Source: Mycosarcoma maydis
Taxonomy: Eukaryota; Basidiomycota; Ustilaginomycetes; Ustilaginales
Assembly: GCF_000328475.2 (NCBI RefSeq)
Contig: NC_026497.1
Coordinates: 62,001 to 126,000, forward strand
Length of the DNA: 64,000 bases
Direction of reading: 5' to 3'
Shown here: positions 56,179 through 64,000 of the stretch, piece after piece
Layout of the letters: every line of letters starts with the position of its first letter
Position numbering within the stretch: the first letter of the stretch is position 1
The notes under the pieces: generated by a model
Databases searched by the model: none
Seen by the model: only the letters and a program-made list of their open reading frames with translations
Told to the model about the DNA's origin: nothing
Program-made: the position numbers and the translations under genes

Positions 56179-59100
56179 TTACAACTTGAGCTCCTGCAAG
56201 ATGCGCTTTGCCAGCATCTGGTACTGCCAAGGGTTACCGCCGACCCTTCTGAATTGCAGTCCGTTGACACCAAGCAACAAGGGGACTTTGACCACAAAGA
56301 TCTCGAAGCGTACTGCTAGCTCGGTCGCTTGAGCTGCATTCATCGTCCTGGCAGTCACCGTGCCGGCGGCACTTGCAGGTGAGAGCGCACATGCATCACC
56401 GCCTGAGCCAGCAGCGACGGTGGTATCGAGCATCAAGTTCGAATCGCGCGATCCCGAAGGTCCAAGCATCGAAGCAGCTCCCATCGAATCGGCTCGCTGC
56501 CTCGGAGACCTAATCAATAGCGACGGTTTGGACGGTGTCTTGGGCGGCAGTGGAGGTAAAGTGGTCGAATCGGCGTTGGCAAAAGCAGCATTGCTCGTCA
56601 ACGACGGCGTGCGACTGCGCACTGTACCACCAGCCCCTGTCAAAGCTCCGATGCTCTCGGCCACGGAGCCCTCTTTGCGGTTGGCACGATCCTTGTCCTT
56701 GCTTCTGCCTGATACGAACGAGAGTCGGCTTGGTTTGCGTTTGGGTTGACGGTTGTTCTCTTCTGAGGTGGGCGAGCGTTCCGATGCTTCGGCATCTGCA
56801 GCTGCAGCTGCAGCCATCGTCTCGAGCGGAATTCGCGCATTACCTCTGCCCAGAGAGTCGGACCCTGAAAAGTCGAGGCTGGGAAGATGCACGCACTCGT
56901 ATCCACCACGAAGCTCGCGGTACTGAATGCCGATGCGGTCCAACACCTTGACCAGAGACGCATGAATCACCGTACGAGGTTTGGTCGAAGTCGTCTGAAC
57001 ACTGAACAGGCCCTTGAGAAAAATGGGCTTGGAACCACCCTCGGATGCCGAAGAGCCGTTCTGCTGCCCTCCGGTAGCATTCGAACCACCTCCGAACCGG
57101 CGGCGTGTTACGAGAGCAGGAAGCACTTCGGCCTGTCCGGGCGTCGAAGGCCCCATCCATCCCGTTCTTGCATTGCTTGGGCTCACCTGCTGCAAAGCGT
57201 CTTCTTTCTGTCTAGCAGCACCACCCGCGTCAAGCACGTTGAGCGGCATGCTGGTCGATGGCGATATGCCAGTGCTGGGCCGTCTCCCGGATTTGGCTGC
57301 AGCTGTCGACTTGGGAGACATGGACAGGCCAGCCGCACGACCCACTGAAAGAGCGCCCATCGACGCTTCACTGACGCGCGTATTGGCATGCGAGGCGGGC
57401 ATGTCGCCCATAGTGCCAGAACGACGCACCGTGGTTCCGCTGCCCAGTGGCATATCCTCGTCGTGAGTGACAAGGTGCTCCTCCACTTCGTCGTAGTCGT
57501 ACGCATCCACGTCGGTACCAGTGTCAGCTTCGTCCACCTCGCTCAGCGGCATGTGCGCACTGCCTCTCCGCTGCTGATGCTGCTGCTGCTGCTGCTGCGG
57601 CAAGCCCCCCAGAGGCATGCTCATCCTGCTTTGCTTCTTTCGCTCCCTGGCCTCAGTATCTAAAGGCTGCGATGGCGATCGGCCCATGAACGAGCTGAAG
57701 CGACGCGCCAAAGTTGCTCCGTAACCCAGTGTTGAGCTGGTGTTGTGGGCGGTAGCAGCTGGCGATGAGGACGGCTCTGCACTGCCAGCCTCAGACTTCG
57801 AAGGTGTGGCGATGTATGAAGCTCGTGCAGGCAAGCGAGCAGGAGACATGGTCGACATTCTTCGGGTATCCATGCTGAATGCGTCGGGCGTGCTAGGCTC
57901 GACCATTGCACCGACCGGTGTACGACCGGCTGCGGCGGCACCAGGGGGCCGACGCGCTGTCAAACTGACGCTTCTCTTGTGGTTGTTGGTGATGGCCATG
58001 GAAATATCCGGTGCCATCATCGAATGACGGTGATTGTGACCGATAGCCACCTCGGGACCAGGCGGGACGACGGAGAATGACTGTCGCATACCCGGGGTAC
58101 TGGCCGCTGGGACCGGTGCCATACCACCAATCCCGGGTGCAAAACCAGCGTCCTTGGGCGACGGAAGGCACTTTTCGCGCAAGGCTGCTTCCATCTCGTC
58201 TGCATTGGCACGAGCACGAGGTGGCCCAGCCATAAGTCCGGAGGGCCTCGACTTCTCACGAGACTCAAACACGGGCGTCGGCGATGCAGGCACGGGTATC
58301 ATCGCAGCGGCCGGGCGAGGAGGTGCAGGAGAAGCCAGCGCTGCTTCCTGCTGACGAGAAGGATCGTAGGCGCGGTGAGAAACATGCGGCACCTCAGGCA
58401 CGCGGAGTGCCTCTTGCGGAATGTCGGCAGCTGTGGGCATGGCTCCGGCAGCAGCGGCTCTTGCACCTGTACCTGCGCCGGCGACAGCTCCTGTGGAGGG
58501 AACAGGAGGGCCATTGAGCGAGAGGTTGGACGAGGCAAAGAAGGAGTGACCGTAGAGGCGCTCACGTTCCATCTTTTCCTTGACAAGGAAGTAGATCGAG
58601 ATGAGAGGATGGAAACCACGCGTCGGATCCAATGGCTCTTTGCCAAACGGCAAAAGACCCGTACCTGAGCCGAGTCCATTGGAGCTGCCGTTCGCTGAAC
58701 CGACAGCTGAGTCGTCCTTGCTGCCGAAAGCTGCTGCTAGCGGGTTGGTGGTGAGCTTTTTCTTGTAGAAATCAATACCTGAGAAGCGTCTCGAGCCTGC
58801 CTTGGACTTGACTGTATCGGAGCCGCTGGTTGCAGTGAAGCTGCCGCGAGTTGATGGCCTGTTGAGGCCGGGCGAGTCGATTGACGAACCACTGTTGCTG
58901 ACCGTGCTGAGACCGGTGAGGCTGGCGGGCAGGTTCTTGAGCTCCCAGTGGTACAATGAGGTCTGGTACGCTTCGCTGTTGAGCACCTCGATGAGCTTGG
59001 CTGTAATGGCCTCGGGAGAGCCGAACTCGAAGCCGGTCATCCCCTTGATGACTTCCTGATCAATGTTGTGCGGACGGAGCGGCGTGCGGTCTGGCAAGTG

Positions 59101-61308
59101 CGGATCTGGAACGCCTTCGTAGCCCTTGACCATCCAAGGATGTGCAAGTACTTCAGCGAGGGTGGCTCGATTGGCAGGGTTGGTGACCAGCATGCGCGAC
59201 AGAAGATGCTTGCACTCGCCGCTGAGCCAGGCAGGGTATTCGACCTGACCGCGCTTAATCTTGGCGTGGAGAGCAGGCATGCTCTGATCGTCAAAGGGCA
59301 CTTTGCCGCAGACAAGAACATAGAGGACGATACCAAAGGACCAGACGTCCACTTCTGGGCCGGTGTACACCTTTGCGTTGAGAAGCTCGGGCGCAGCAAA
59401 GTAGAGCGAGCCGCAGAAGGTGGAGAGGTGCGAGTGAGGCGAAAAGAGGTTGCTCAAACCGAAATCGATAATTTTGATGTTTCCCGTCTTGGAGATGAGA
59501 ATGTTTTCAATCTTGAGATCGCGGTGGACGATGCTGTTGCGATGACAATACTCGAGCGCACTGCCGATCTGGCGTGCGAATTTGCGTGCGCTTCGTTCCC
59601 GGAGTCGGCCGTGGCTGATGATGTAGTCGAGCATCTGACCACCATTGACATACTCAAAGACCATGTAGTAGTGGTTGGTGTGGATGATCATTTCGCGCAT
59701 GCCGCAAACGTAGGGGTGATGGAGCAAGATCTGAAGCGAACCTTCTCGAATGGTACGAATCTCTTTGGACTGGTCCTTGGCGGCCGCTTTGGCGAGGAAC
59801 GACGCGGTGGGGGGCGGTGGTGGTGGCTGAGGCTTGCCGTTCTCGTCAACAGCAGCTCGCGGGGATTGAGCAGCAGCCATGGAAGTGTGACGGGGAATGA
59901 TTTTGATGGCGACCTTTTCGCCGTTGCCCATCTTGACGCCAAGTTTGACCTTGCCCATACTTCCAGCGCCCAGCGTCTTACCGAGCGCATAATCTCCGAG
60001 AAGTCGACGACTTCGGCGTTCGCGGTCGCGGTCACGGTCACGTTCGCCCCGCTCCTTTTCCCTTTCGCGCTCCCGTTCCTTTTCGCGTTCCCTCTCCTTG
60101 AGTTTTTCACGCTGACGCTGCTGCTCCTTTTCACGTTGCTGCTCTTGAAGCTGCTGATGCTGCAGGCGCTCTCGCTCAAGCTCTTGCTCTCGCGCAGCTC
60201 GAAGTTGTAGATGTTGCTGCGAGGCGCGATCGAGCTGAGTATCGCGAGACGAGCCCAAGGTGTCGGTGGCATCAAATGTGTCGCTGCTACCTTGACCGAG
60301 GCGGGAGTCGTGCTGACGACGCTGGACAGCTTGCATCTGCGCAGCACGAGTATCCAATACGCTAGCGGGACGAGGAGGCTCGGATGCCATGGCTCTGCGC
60401 TGTCGCTGCGTTGGATCGGGAGAGGATGCGAATTCACTCTGGTATTGTGCATGTGCACGTGTAGGCGTGTAAGCAGAGTCAGGGACAAGGCCGTTGCCGG
60501 GACGTGTTTCGATGGGGGAAGAGTTGTTGGACTGACGCTGAGCAGCTCTGGCTGCGTGGTTGCGGCGTATGTCGTCGATACTTTTGCGATTGCTGTCCAT
60601 CATGGAGCGGTGTGGATCCGACTCTGGTGGGGAGAGAGGGCCAACGGAGATGGAGTTGGGCATGGCCAGGGTTTGAACGCCAGCAGCAATAGCATCGTAG
60701 GGTGTCTTCTTGGGCGGTGTTTGCATGGCGGAGGGCGACGCAGAGGCGGAGGGTGTAGCTGAGCCTGGCAGGGGACGTGGAATATGCTGTGGTGGCAGAG
60801 TGTCTGCTGGTGGTGCACGATGGTCCACTAGGCTACCGATGGCTGCAGAGGGGTGGGGGATAGCGGAAGAGGTGCCGCCGTTGAGAGTTGCTGGAAGGAA
60901 GGTCTGCTCTGCGTTGGTTAGGGCGAGAGGTAGACCTGGAAGCGACTTGAGGACATCCGACGAGCGGCGAGATGCAAGGTCAGGACGCCCGCCTGGCTGG
61001 ACAAGACCGTAAGAAGATGTAGCGAGCTTGTCGGAACGCCGTGAAGTTGGACTCTCTTGTTGCGCAACTTGGGATGAAGGCTGCAAGGAGCTGGCAAGGG
61101 GAGAAGCATTGAGAGAGGAAAGCTGCTGGGTGTCGAGTTGGGCGTCTTCAGGAACGCTTCTGAGTGATGGTTGATTTGGATCGATGGCGGAGGGCATGGC
61201 AGCAGCAAAGGCGTCTGCCACGTCGATCTCATGCTTTGGAGTGTGGAGATGGTCGTAGATCTCCATGGCGTCTGTAGAGCCAGGACCACTGGGTTGTCGG
61301 GGATGCAT
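56179..61308 (-). CDS. KIN1: KIN1/PAR-1/MARK family serine/threonine kinase, 1709 aa
   Basis: I chose the ATG at 61308 ([15 protein letters not shown]); the frame continues upstream without another ATG, so a short 5' exon is possible, and 61266 is an alternative start. About 435 residues of low complexity, including an Arg/Glu-rich run ([15 protein letters not shown]), precede the kinase (about 438-727). It shows GAGSMGKV, the VAIKI lysine, HRDLKIEN near residue 595, DFG and the T-loop [14 protein letters not shown]. An insert of about 40 residues, with a poly-Pro run, sits between the lysine and the C helix. A UBA-like region ([20 protein letters not shown]) and, at the very end, a KA1 domain ([20 protein letters not shown]) are as in yeast Kin1/Kin2. 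These kinases act in polarity, exocytosis and septation. No intron seen. Confidence 0.93.
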   Translation of the reverse strand: MHPRQPSGPGSTDAMEIYDHLHTPKHEIDVADAFAAAMPSAIDPNQPSLRSVPEDAQLDTQQLSSLNASPLASSLQPSSQVAQQESPTSRRSDKLATSSYGLVQPGGRPDLASRRSSDVLKSLPGLPLALTNAEQTFLPATLNGGTSSAIPHPSAAIGSLVDHRAPPADTLPPQHIPRPLPGSATPSASASPSAMQTPPKKTPYDAIAAGVQTLAMPNSISVGPLSPPESDPHRSMMDSNRKSIDDIRRNHAARAAQRQSNNSSPIETRPGNGLVPDSAYTPTRAHAQYQSEFASSPDPTQRQRRAMASEPPRPASVLDTRAAQMQAVQRRQHDSRLGQGSSDTFDATDTLGSSRDTQLDRASQQHLQLRAAREQELERERLQHQQLQEQQREKEQQRQREKLKEREREKEREREREKERGERDRDRDRERRSRRLLGDYALGKTLGAGSMGKVKLGVKMGNGEKVAIKIIPRHTSMAAAQSPRAAVDENGKPQPPPPPPTASFLAKAAAKDQSKEIRTIREGSLQILLHHPYVCGMREMIIHTNHYYMVFEYVNGGQMLDYIISHGRLRERSARKFARQIGSALEYCHRNSIVHRDLKIENILISKTGNIKIIDFGLSNLFSPHSHLSTFCGSLYFAAPELLNAKVYTGPEVDVWSFGIVLYVLVCGKVPFDDQSMPALHAKIKRGQVEYPAWLSGECKHLLSRMLVTNPANRATLAEVLAHPWMVKGYEGVPDPHLPDRTPLRPHNIDQEVIKGMTGFEFGSPEAITAKLIEVLNSEAYQTSLYHWELKNLPASLTGLSTVSNSGSSIDSPGLNRPSTRGSFTATSGSDTVKSKAGSRRFSGIDFYKKKLTTNPLAAAFGSKDDSAVGSANGSSNGLGSGTGLLPFGKEPLDPTRGFHPLISIYFLVKEKMERERLYGHSFFASSNLSLNGPPVPSTGAVAGAGTGARAAAAGAMPTAADIPQEALRVPEVPHVSHRAYDPSRQQEAALASPAPPRPAAAMIPVPASPTPVFESREKSRPSGLMAGPPRARANADEMEAALREKCLPSPKDAGFAPGIGGMAPVPAASTPGMRQSFSVVPPGPEVAIGHNHRHSMMAPDISMAITNNHKRSVSLTARRPPGAAAAGRTPVGAMVEPSTPDAFSMDTRRMSTMSPARLPARASYIATPSKSEAGSAEPSSSPAATAHNTSSTLGYGATLARRFSSFMGRSPSQPLDTEARERKKQSRMSMPLGGLPQQQQQQHQQRRGSAHMPLSEVDEADTGTDVDAYDYDEVEEHLVTHDEDMPLGSGTTVRRSGTMGDMPASHANTRVSEASMGALSVGRAAGLSMSPKSTAAAKSGRRPSTGISPSTSMPLNVLDAGGAARQKEDALQQVSPSNARTGWMGPSTPGQAEVLPALVTRRRFGGGSNATGGQQNGSSASEGGSKPIFLKGLFSVQTTSTKPRTVIHASLVKVLDRIGIQYRELRGGYECVHLPSLDFSGSDSLGRGNARIPLETMAAAAAADAEASERSPTSEENNRQPKRKPSRLSFVSGRSKDKDRANRKEGSVAESIGALTGAGGTVRSRTPSLTSNAAFANADSTTLPPLPPKTPSKPSLLIRSPRQRADSMGAASMLGPSGSRDSNLMLDTTVAAGSGGDACALSPASAAGTVTARTMNAAQATELAVRFEIFVVKVPLLLGVNGLQFRRVGGNPWQYQMLAKRILQELKL

Positions 61309-62140
61309 GTCGCCGCGGTGAGATAGCAGTGCTCGATCGCGCTTGTCAAACAAGGTCTCTGAAGGTGAGCACAAGCAGCTGGCGACGAGTTTCGAGTTTG
61401 GTTGCGCGCTCTTGGAATTGAGAGGCGCGACCAAGAAGGTTGGATAGCGGCCTAGTTTGCCACTCGAGCTCGAGCAGCTGAGCTCGGCAAGCGGATCAAG
61501 TTGTAATATGCGATAAAAAGATGCTTAAGATGAGATGGTGGTTCGAGCCAGCATTGATGTGGATTGGATACCGTTTCTTCTTGAAGTCAAGACGATGTTA
61601 TGAGAAAAGGCGGTTGATTGTGCAAGGCCAGGAGGAAGAGGAAGTGAACTTGGATGCAGACCGGTGGGCTGAATACCACGTTGGCCGGATGCGCGCGCGA
61701 GGCGACAGTGTGCGGTTCAAGCGGCGTAGATGGTAGAATGATGGGGATGCGCAGCGTGTGGGATAAAGCGTCGTACGAGAGAGAAGAGGATGATGATGCC
61801 GAAAGGAGAACAGAGGTATACGTACGCGGTAAGGAAGCCGAATAAGCTTTAAGAGAAGATGCGATGCGATGCGATGCGACTCGTCAGAAGCGTGAATCAC
61901 GAATGAAAGCGTGACCAAAGTCGAAATGGCGATGGATTCACGATGCGACCGACATTCACGACTCTTTTGGGAATCACGAATGCCGCGAACCGTTGTCAGC
62001 CAGTCAGGCAGCAAGCCCAGCCCCAGCAAGCCCAGCCAGCCCAGCCTGTCTCGGCTCTGCTTAAACGGCAGTGCAATTCGTGATTGATCAACGCGCGTAT
62101 TCACGATTTGTGCTTCAGGCCTCAGCTCGAGCCAACTCAC

Positions 62141-62157
62141 ACTCACGACTCACGACT
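62141..62157. repeat. ACTCACG tandem heptamer
   Basis: Two ACTCACG units plus ACT: the ACT variant of the dispersed family. Confidence 0.8.
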
Positions 62158-62186
62158 CGTTTGGTTTCAAGTTTCTTTGGCAGCAC

Positions 62187-62213
62187 AATCACGAATCACG
62201 AATCACGAATCAC
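62187..62213. repeat. ATCACGA tandem heptamer, three copies and a partial
   Basis: Perfect 7-bp period; the reverse complement is an ATTCGTG array. Confidence 0.9.
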
Positions 62214-62404
62214 AAATTCACAAATTCCCTCTCCGCCTGCATCGTCGGTTGCATCTTGCTAGGTTCAGTCAACTTAGTCACGATTCACGGTTTTTGGGCA
62301 GGCAGTCCGGCAGGCAGTCCGCGTTGGCCCCTCTGTCTCTCTCTCTTTCTCCTTCCAAAATTCCAAATTCCAAAGTCCAATTTTCAGTCAACTAAGTCAT
62401 GAGT

Positions 62405-62440
62405 TATTCGTGATTGATCAACGATTCACGATTCGTGATT
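62405..62440. repeat. Heptamer cluster with both forms
   Basis: ATTCGTGATT at 62405-62414, then ATTCACGATTCGTGATT at 62424-62440. Confidence 0.8.
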
Positions 62441-62545
62441 TGGTGAAGGTGTGGATATTTTCTTCGTGCATTCACATTGCCATTCACGATTGGCTTTCGA
62501 GAATCTGACAGCGTCGACCAGACTAAAAACTCAATCCGTGATCCG

Positions 62546-62569
62546 ATTCACGATTCGTGATTCACGATT
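62546..62569. repeat. Alternating ATTCACG–ATTCGTG–ATTCACG array
   Basis: Three units in exact 7-bp phase with the central CACG/CGTG tetramer alternating in orientation and the ATT spacers unchanged. Confidence 0.9.
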
Positions 62570-62881
62570 GCATCAAGCGTGAAGAGACCTCTTATGCGGC
62601 TGTATGTTGGCTCACCGTGGTTCGGAGCCGCCACAACATCAGTCAGGTCATAGTAACGTACGGTGGATGGAGGAGGGTGGTCAAGTCGGATCTTGTTCTG
62701 TTTGCTCACAGACTTGCAAGCCCAGACTCAACGTGCTTCACCAACACTCACGACTGTGCCTTGGCCATGTCCATTCTCATCTTATTAACACGCTTAAACC
62801 GTACGGGTCGAGGAATGATTACGATGTCTTATATCGATCAAGAGTATATGTACTGTACAGCTTCAACACATTACAACAAGT

Positions 62882-62995
62882 GGCACTATGGCGGAGTGGT
62901 TATCGCGTAGCACTCGAACCTCTAGACTAGGTCGAGCAACACTCAACAATATGCTATTCCCCCTGGGAGCGCAGGTTCAAATCCTGCTGGTGTCG
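62882..62995 (+). tRNA. tRNA-Ser(CGA) with 32-nt intron
   Basis: Acceptor stem GGCACTA pairs with TGGTGTC (62988-62994), discriminator G at 62995. D arm GCG...CGC at 62891-62906; anticodon stem TAGCA/TGCTA (62908-62912 and 62952-62956). The loop CTCGAA reads anticodon CGA at 62915-62917. Intron 62919-62950 begins one base after the anticodon, the standard eukaryotic position, and its GTCGAGC pairs with the anticodon, as in pre-tRNA introns. The long variable arm TCCC-CCT-GGGA marks it as class II (Ser). T arm GCAGG-TTCAAAT-CCTGC. It decodes UCG. Confidence 0.93.
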
Positions 62996-62997
62996 AA

Positions 62998-63013
62998 TTT
63001 TTGAATTTTTTTT
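62998..63013 (+). terminator. RNA polymerase III terminator of tRNA-Ser
   Basis: Five T at 62998-63002 and eight T at 63006-63013, starting two bases after the tRNA 3' end. Confidence 0.85.
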
Positions 63014-63252
63014 GTCCATCAACCAGACAGGTCATCGACGGCTTATTCTCACAAAAAAACGAGAAAAATGCCTAAACTTTCCAAGAGGTTGGAGTGTTTA
63101 TATAAACCCTGGGTCTGGAGTCGGTTATGTGAGACGACGGGCTACACTCAGTCAAGAATATGGATGGCTGATTAGTTGGCTGGCTGGTTGCGTGCCCGTG
63201 GCGTAAATGAACGCGTCAGAGCAGCGTACGAGGCTGCGACGCGTGCGATTCC

Positions 63253-63283
63253 AATCGTGAATCACGAATCGTGAATCGTGAGT
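63253..63283. repeat. Mixed heptamer array
   Basis: AATCGTGAATCACGAATCG followed by TGAATCGTGAGT: four units in both orientations at 7-bp spacing. Confidence 0.85.
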
Positions 63284-63491
63284 TGGTGAGTGTTGGTTCA
63301 AAGAAACGCGAGTGGCCGTCTTTTCTGTACACAGGTAGTCATATAGTCACGAGTCACACTGACGTGTAATGACACACCGTCCCTCCGCTGCCATCACCAC
63401 CTACGTTGCCAAAAACGAACCTTCGGAACATCGGCGCAACGTATTTATTAGTGGGATCGACCTTAGTCAGCTTGGACCGCAGACGATCACA

Positions 63492-64000
63492 ATGACAGAG
63501 CAGCCCAAGTTAGCCAAATTCTTTGGCGGTGGCAGCAGCGCCAACACATCAGCGTCAAAGCCTCGTCAGCAAGATATCAAGTCTGCTTTTGCTCCAAAAC
63601 TGGCCAAGCCAACATCCATAGAGACCACAATCAACGCAGCCACTGCATCTTCCCACGAAGCCGAGCCTATCACCGCCGCCACTCCCTTGCCCTCAAAGAG
63701 ACAAGCTTCCATCAGCAACGCCATTCCGAACATCCCCAACTCCGACCCAGCAGCACCACATAGGAAGAAGCGTCGCATCATCGAATCGGATGACGACGAG
63801 GACGAGGAACCGTCACTGTCTCCGGCGCAAGCCTCGACCCCCGCATCCGCAAACAAGCAACCTGCACCGGATGCATCATCGAGCAGCAAAGTCGCCTCCA
63901 TCTCTGCCAAACCTCCGCCAAAGACCAGTATAGCCGCCAACAAGGGTGTCATCTCCAGTGCTAACGATGCCACAGACAGCGACTCGGACTCTGCCAGCGA
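63492..64000 (+). CDS. N-terminal part of a PIP-box protein, possibly DNA ligase I (3' end outside window)
   Basis: The ATG at 63492 has a good context (CACAATGAC) and the frame stays open for 169 codons to the window end. The product begins MTEQPKLAKFFGGGSSANTS: QPKLAKFF is a perfect PCNA-interacting (PIP) box, Q-x-x-L-x-x-F-F, at residues 4-11. A disordered Ser/Ala/Pro/Lys-rich stretch follows, with a nuclear-signal-like RKKRR next to an acidic IIESDDDEDEEP. An N-terminal PIP box followed by a long disordered region is typical of DNA ligase I (Cdc9), but also of Msh6 and similar replication or repair proteins. The catalytic domain is not in view, so the name is a guess while the PIP box is seen directly. 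Confidence 0.6.
   Translation, partial: MTEQPKLAKFFGGGSSANTSASKPRQQDIKSAFAPKLAKPTSIETTINAATASSHEAEPITAATPLPSKRQASISNAIPNIPNSDPAAPHRKKRRIIESDDDEDEEPSLSPAQASTPASANKQPAPDASSSSKVASISAKPPPKTSIAANKGVISSANDATDSDSDSAS

Larger units (their letters stand above)
61309..62881. other. KIN1 upstream region, heptamer- and simple-repeat-rich
   Basis: 1.57 kb between the KIN1 start and the tRNA gene. It holds a GATGC pentamer run at about 61858-61879, CAGCAAGCCCAGCC-type repeats at about 62010-62046, and many heptamer copies (61890, 61937, 61972, 62075, 62099 and the clusters listed separately). No coding frame is supported. Confidence 0.55.
62996..63491. other. Gap between tRNA-Ser and the last gene
   Basis: 496 bp with the tRNA terminator, the heptamer array at 63253-63283 and the promoter of the gene at 63492. 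Nothing else seen. Confidence 0.5.

Noticed and set aside
63566..63973. 135-codon minus-strand frame at the window end
   Set aside because: Lies opposite the PIP-box protein, whose plus-strand frame has a start codon, a PIP box and a nuclear-signal pattern.

Overview
The window looks like a chromosome segment of a basidiomycete fungus, most likely a smut (Ustilaginales; Ustilago/Sporisorium type). Reasons: a spermidine synthase–saccharopine reductase fusion, which is a basidiomycete arrangement; long, mostly intronless genes with Ser/Pro/Gln-rich low-complexity stretches; a few short GT..AG introns crowded at the 5' ends of genes; and small secreted orphan proteins. The species cannot be fixed from the sequence alone. 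I see no plasmid, virus, intact transposon or CRISPR array.

Layout. 1-2141: 3' part of the SPE3-LYS9-type fusion gene (+). 2380-2841: small secreted protein (-). 2842-9276: gene-poor. 9277-11172: Zn2Cys6 regulator (+, three exons). 11994-13127: CENP-K/Sim4-like kinetochore gene (-, three exons), divergent from an IRC3-like mitochondrial helicase (13598-15925, +). 16410-17135 and 18786-19397: two more secreted orphans in tandem (+). 19895-21145: vacuolar Ca2+/H+ exchanger (-). 22069-24594: SNF1 kinase (-). 25868-29333: YPP1/TTC7-like PI4-kinase scaffold (-, three exons). 31623-33087: beta-tubulin (-, two exons). 35289-36032: Mago nashi (-, four exons), divergent from an unnamed SURP-like protein (36343-37392, +). 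37688-39436: HSP60 (-), divergent from HSP10 (40732-41272, +). 41553-43631: Arp10-like dynactin subunit (-), divergent from ULA1 (44085-45935, +). 46682-50353: SMC2 condensin (+). 51073-52158: pirin (+). 52445-55450: mitochondrial ClpX/Mcx1-type unfoldase (-). 56179-61308: KIN1/PAR-1/MARK kinase (-). 62882-62995: tRNA-Ser(CGA) with an intron (+). 63492-end: 5' part of a PIP-box protein, possibly DNA ligase I (+).

Most genes are single-copy housekeeping genes. Three themes recur: mitochondrial proteostasis and DNA (HSP60, HSP10, ClpX, IRC3), chromosome and spindle function (SMC2, CENP-K, beta-tubulin, Arp10), and signalling at the membrane or on carbon (SNF1, KIN1, YPP1, VCX1). They are not an operon; the functional links are between pairs. 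HSP60 and HSP10 share a divergent 1.3-kb promoter region with a heat-shock-element-like site.

The most distinctive non-coding signal is a family of short period-7 arrays built from ATTCACG and ATTCGTG units (also ACTCACG). They recur in nearly every intergenic gap, and I noticed none inside the confident exons. A second pattern is that five of the seven spliced protein genes have a first coding exon of only 3-26 nt. I assembled exon structures by hand from GT/AG signals, frame continuity and protein family conservation; no search was run.
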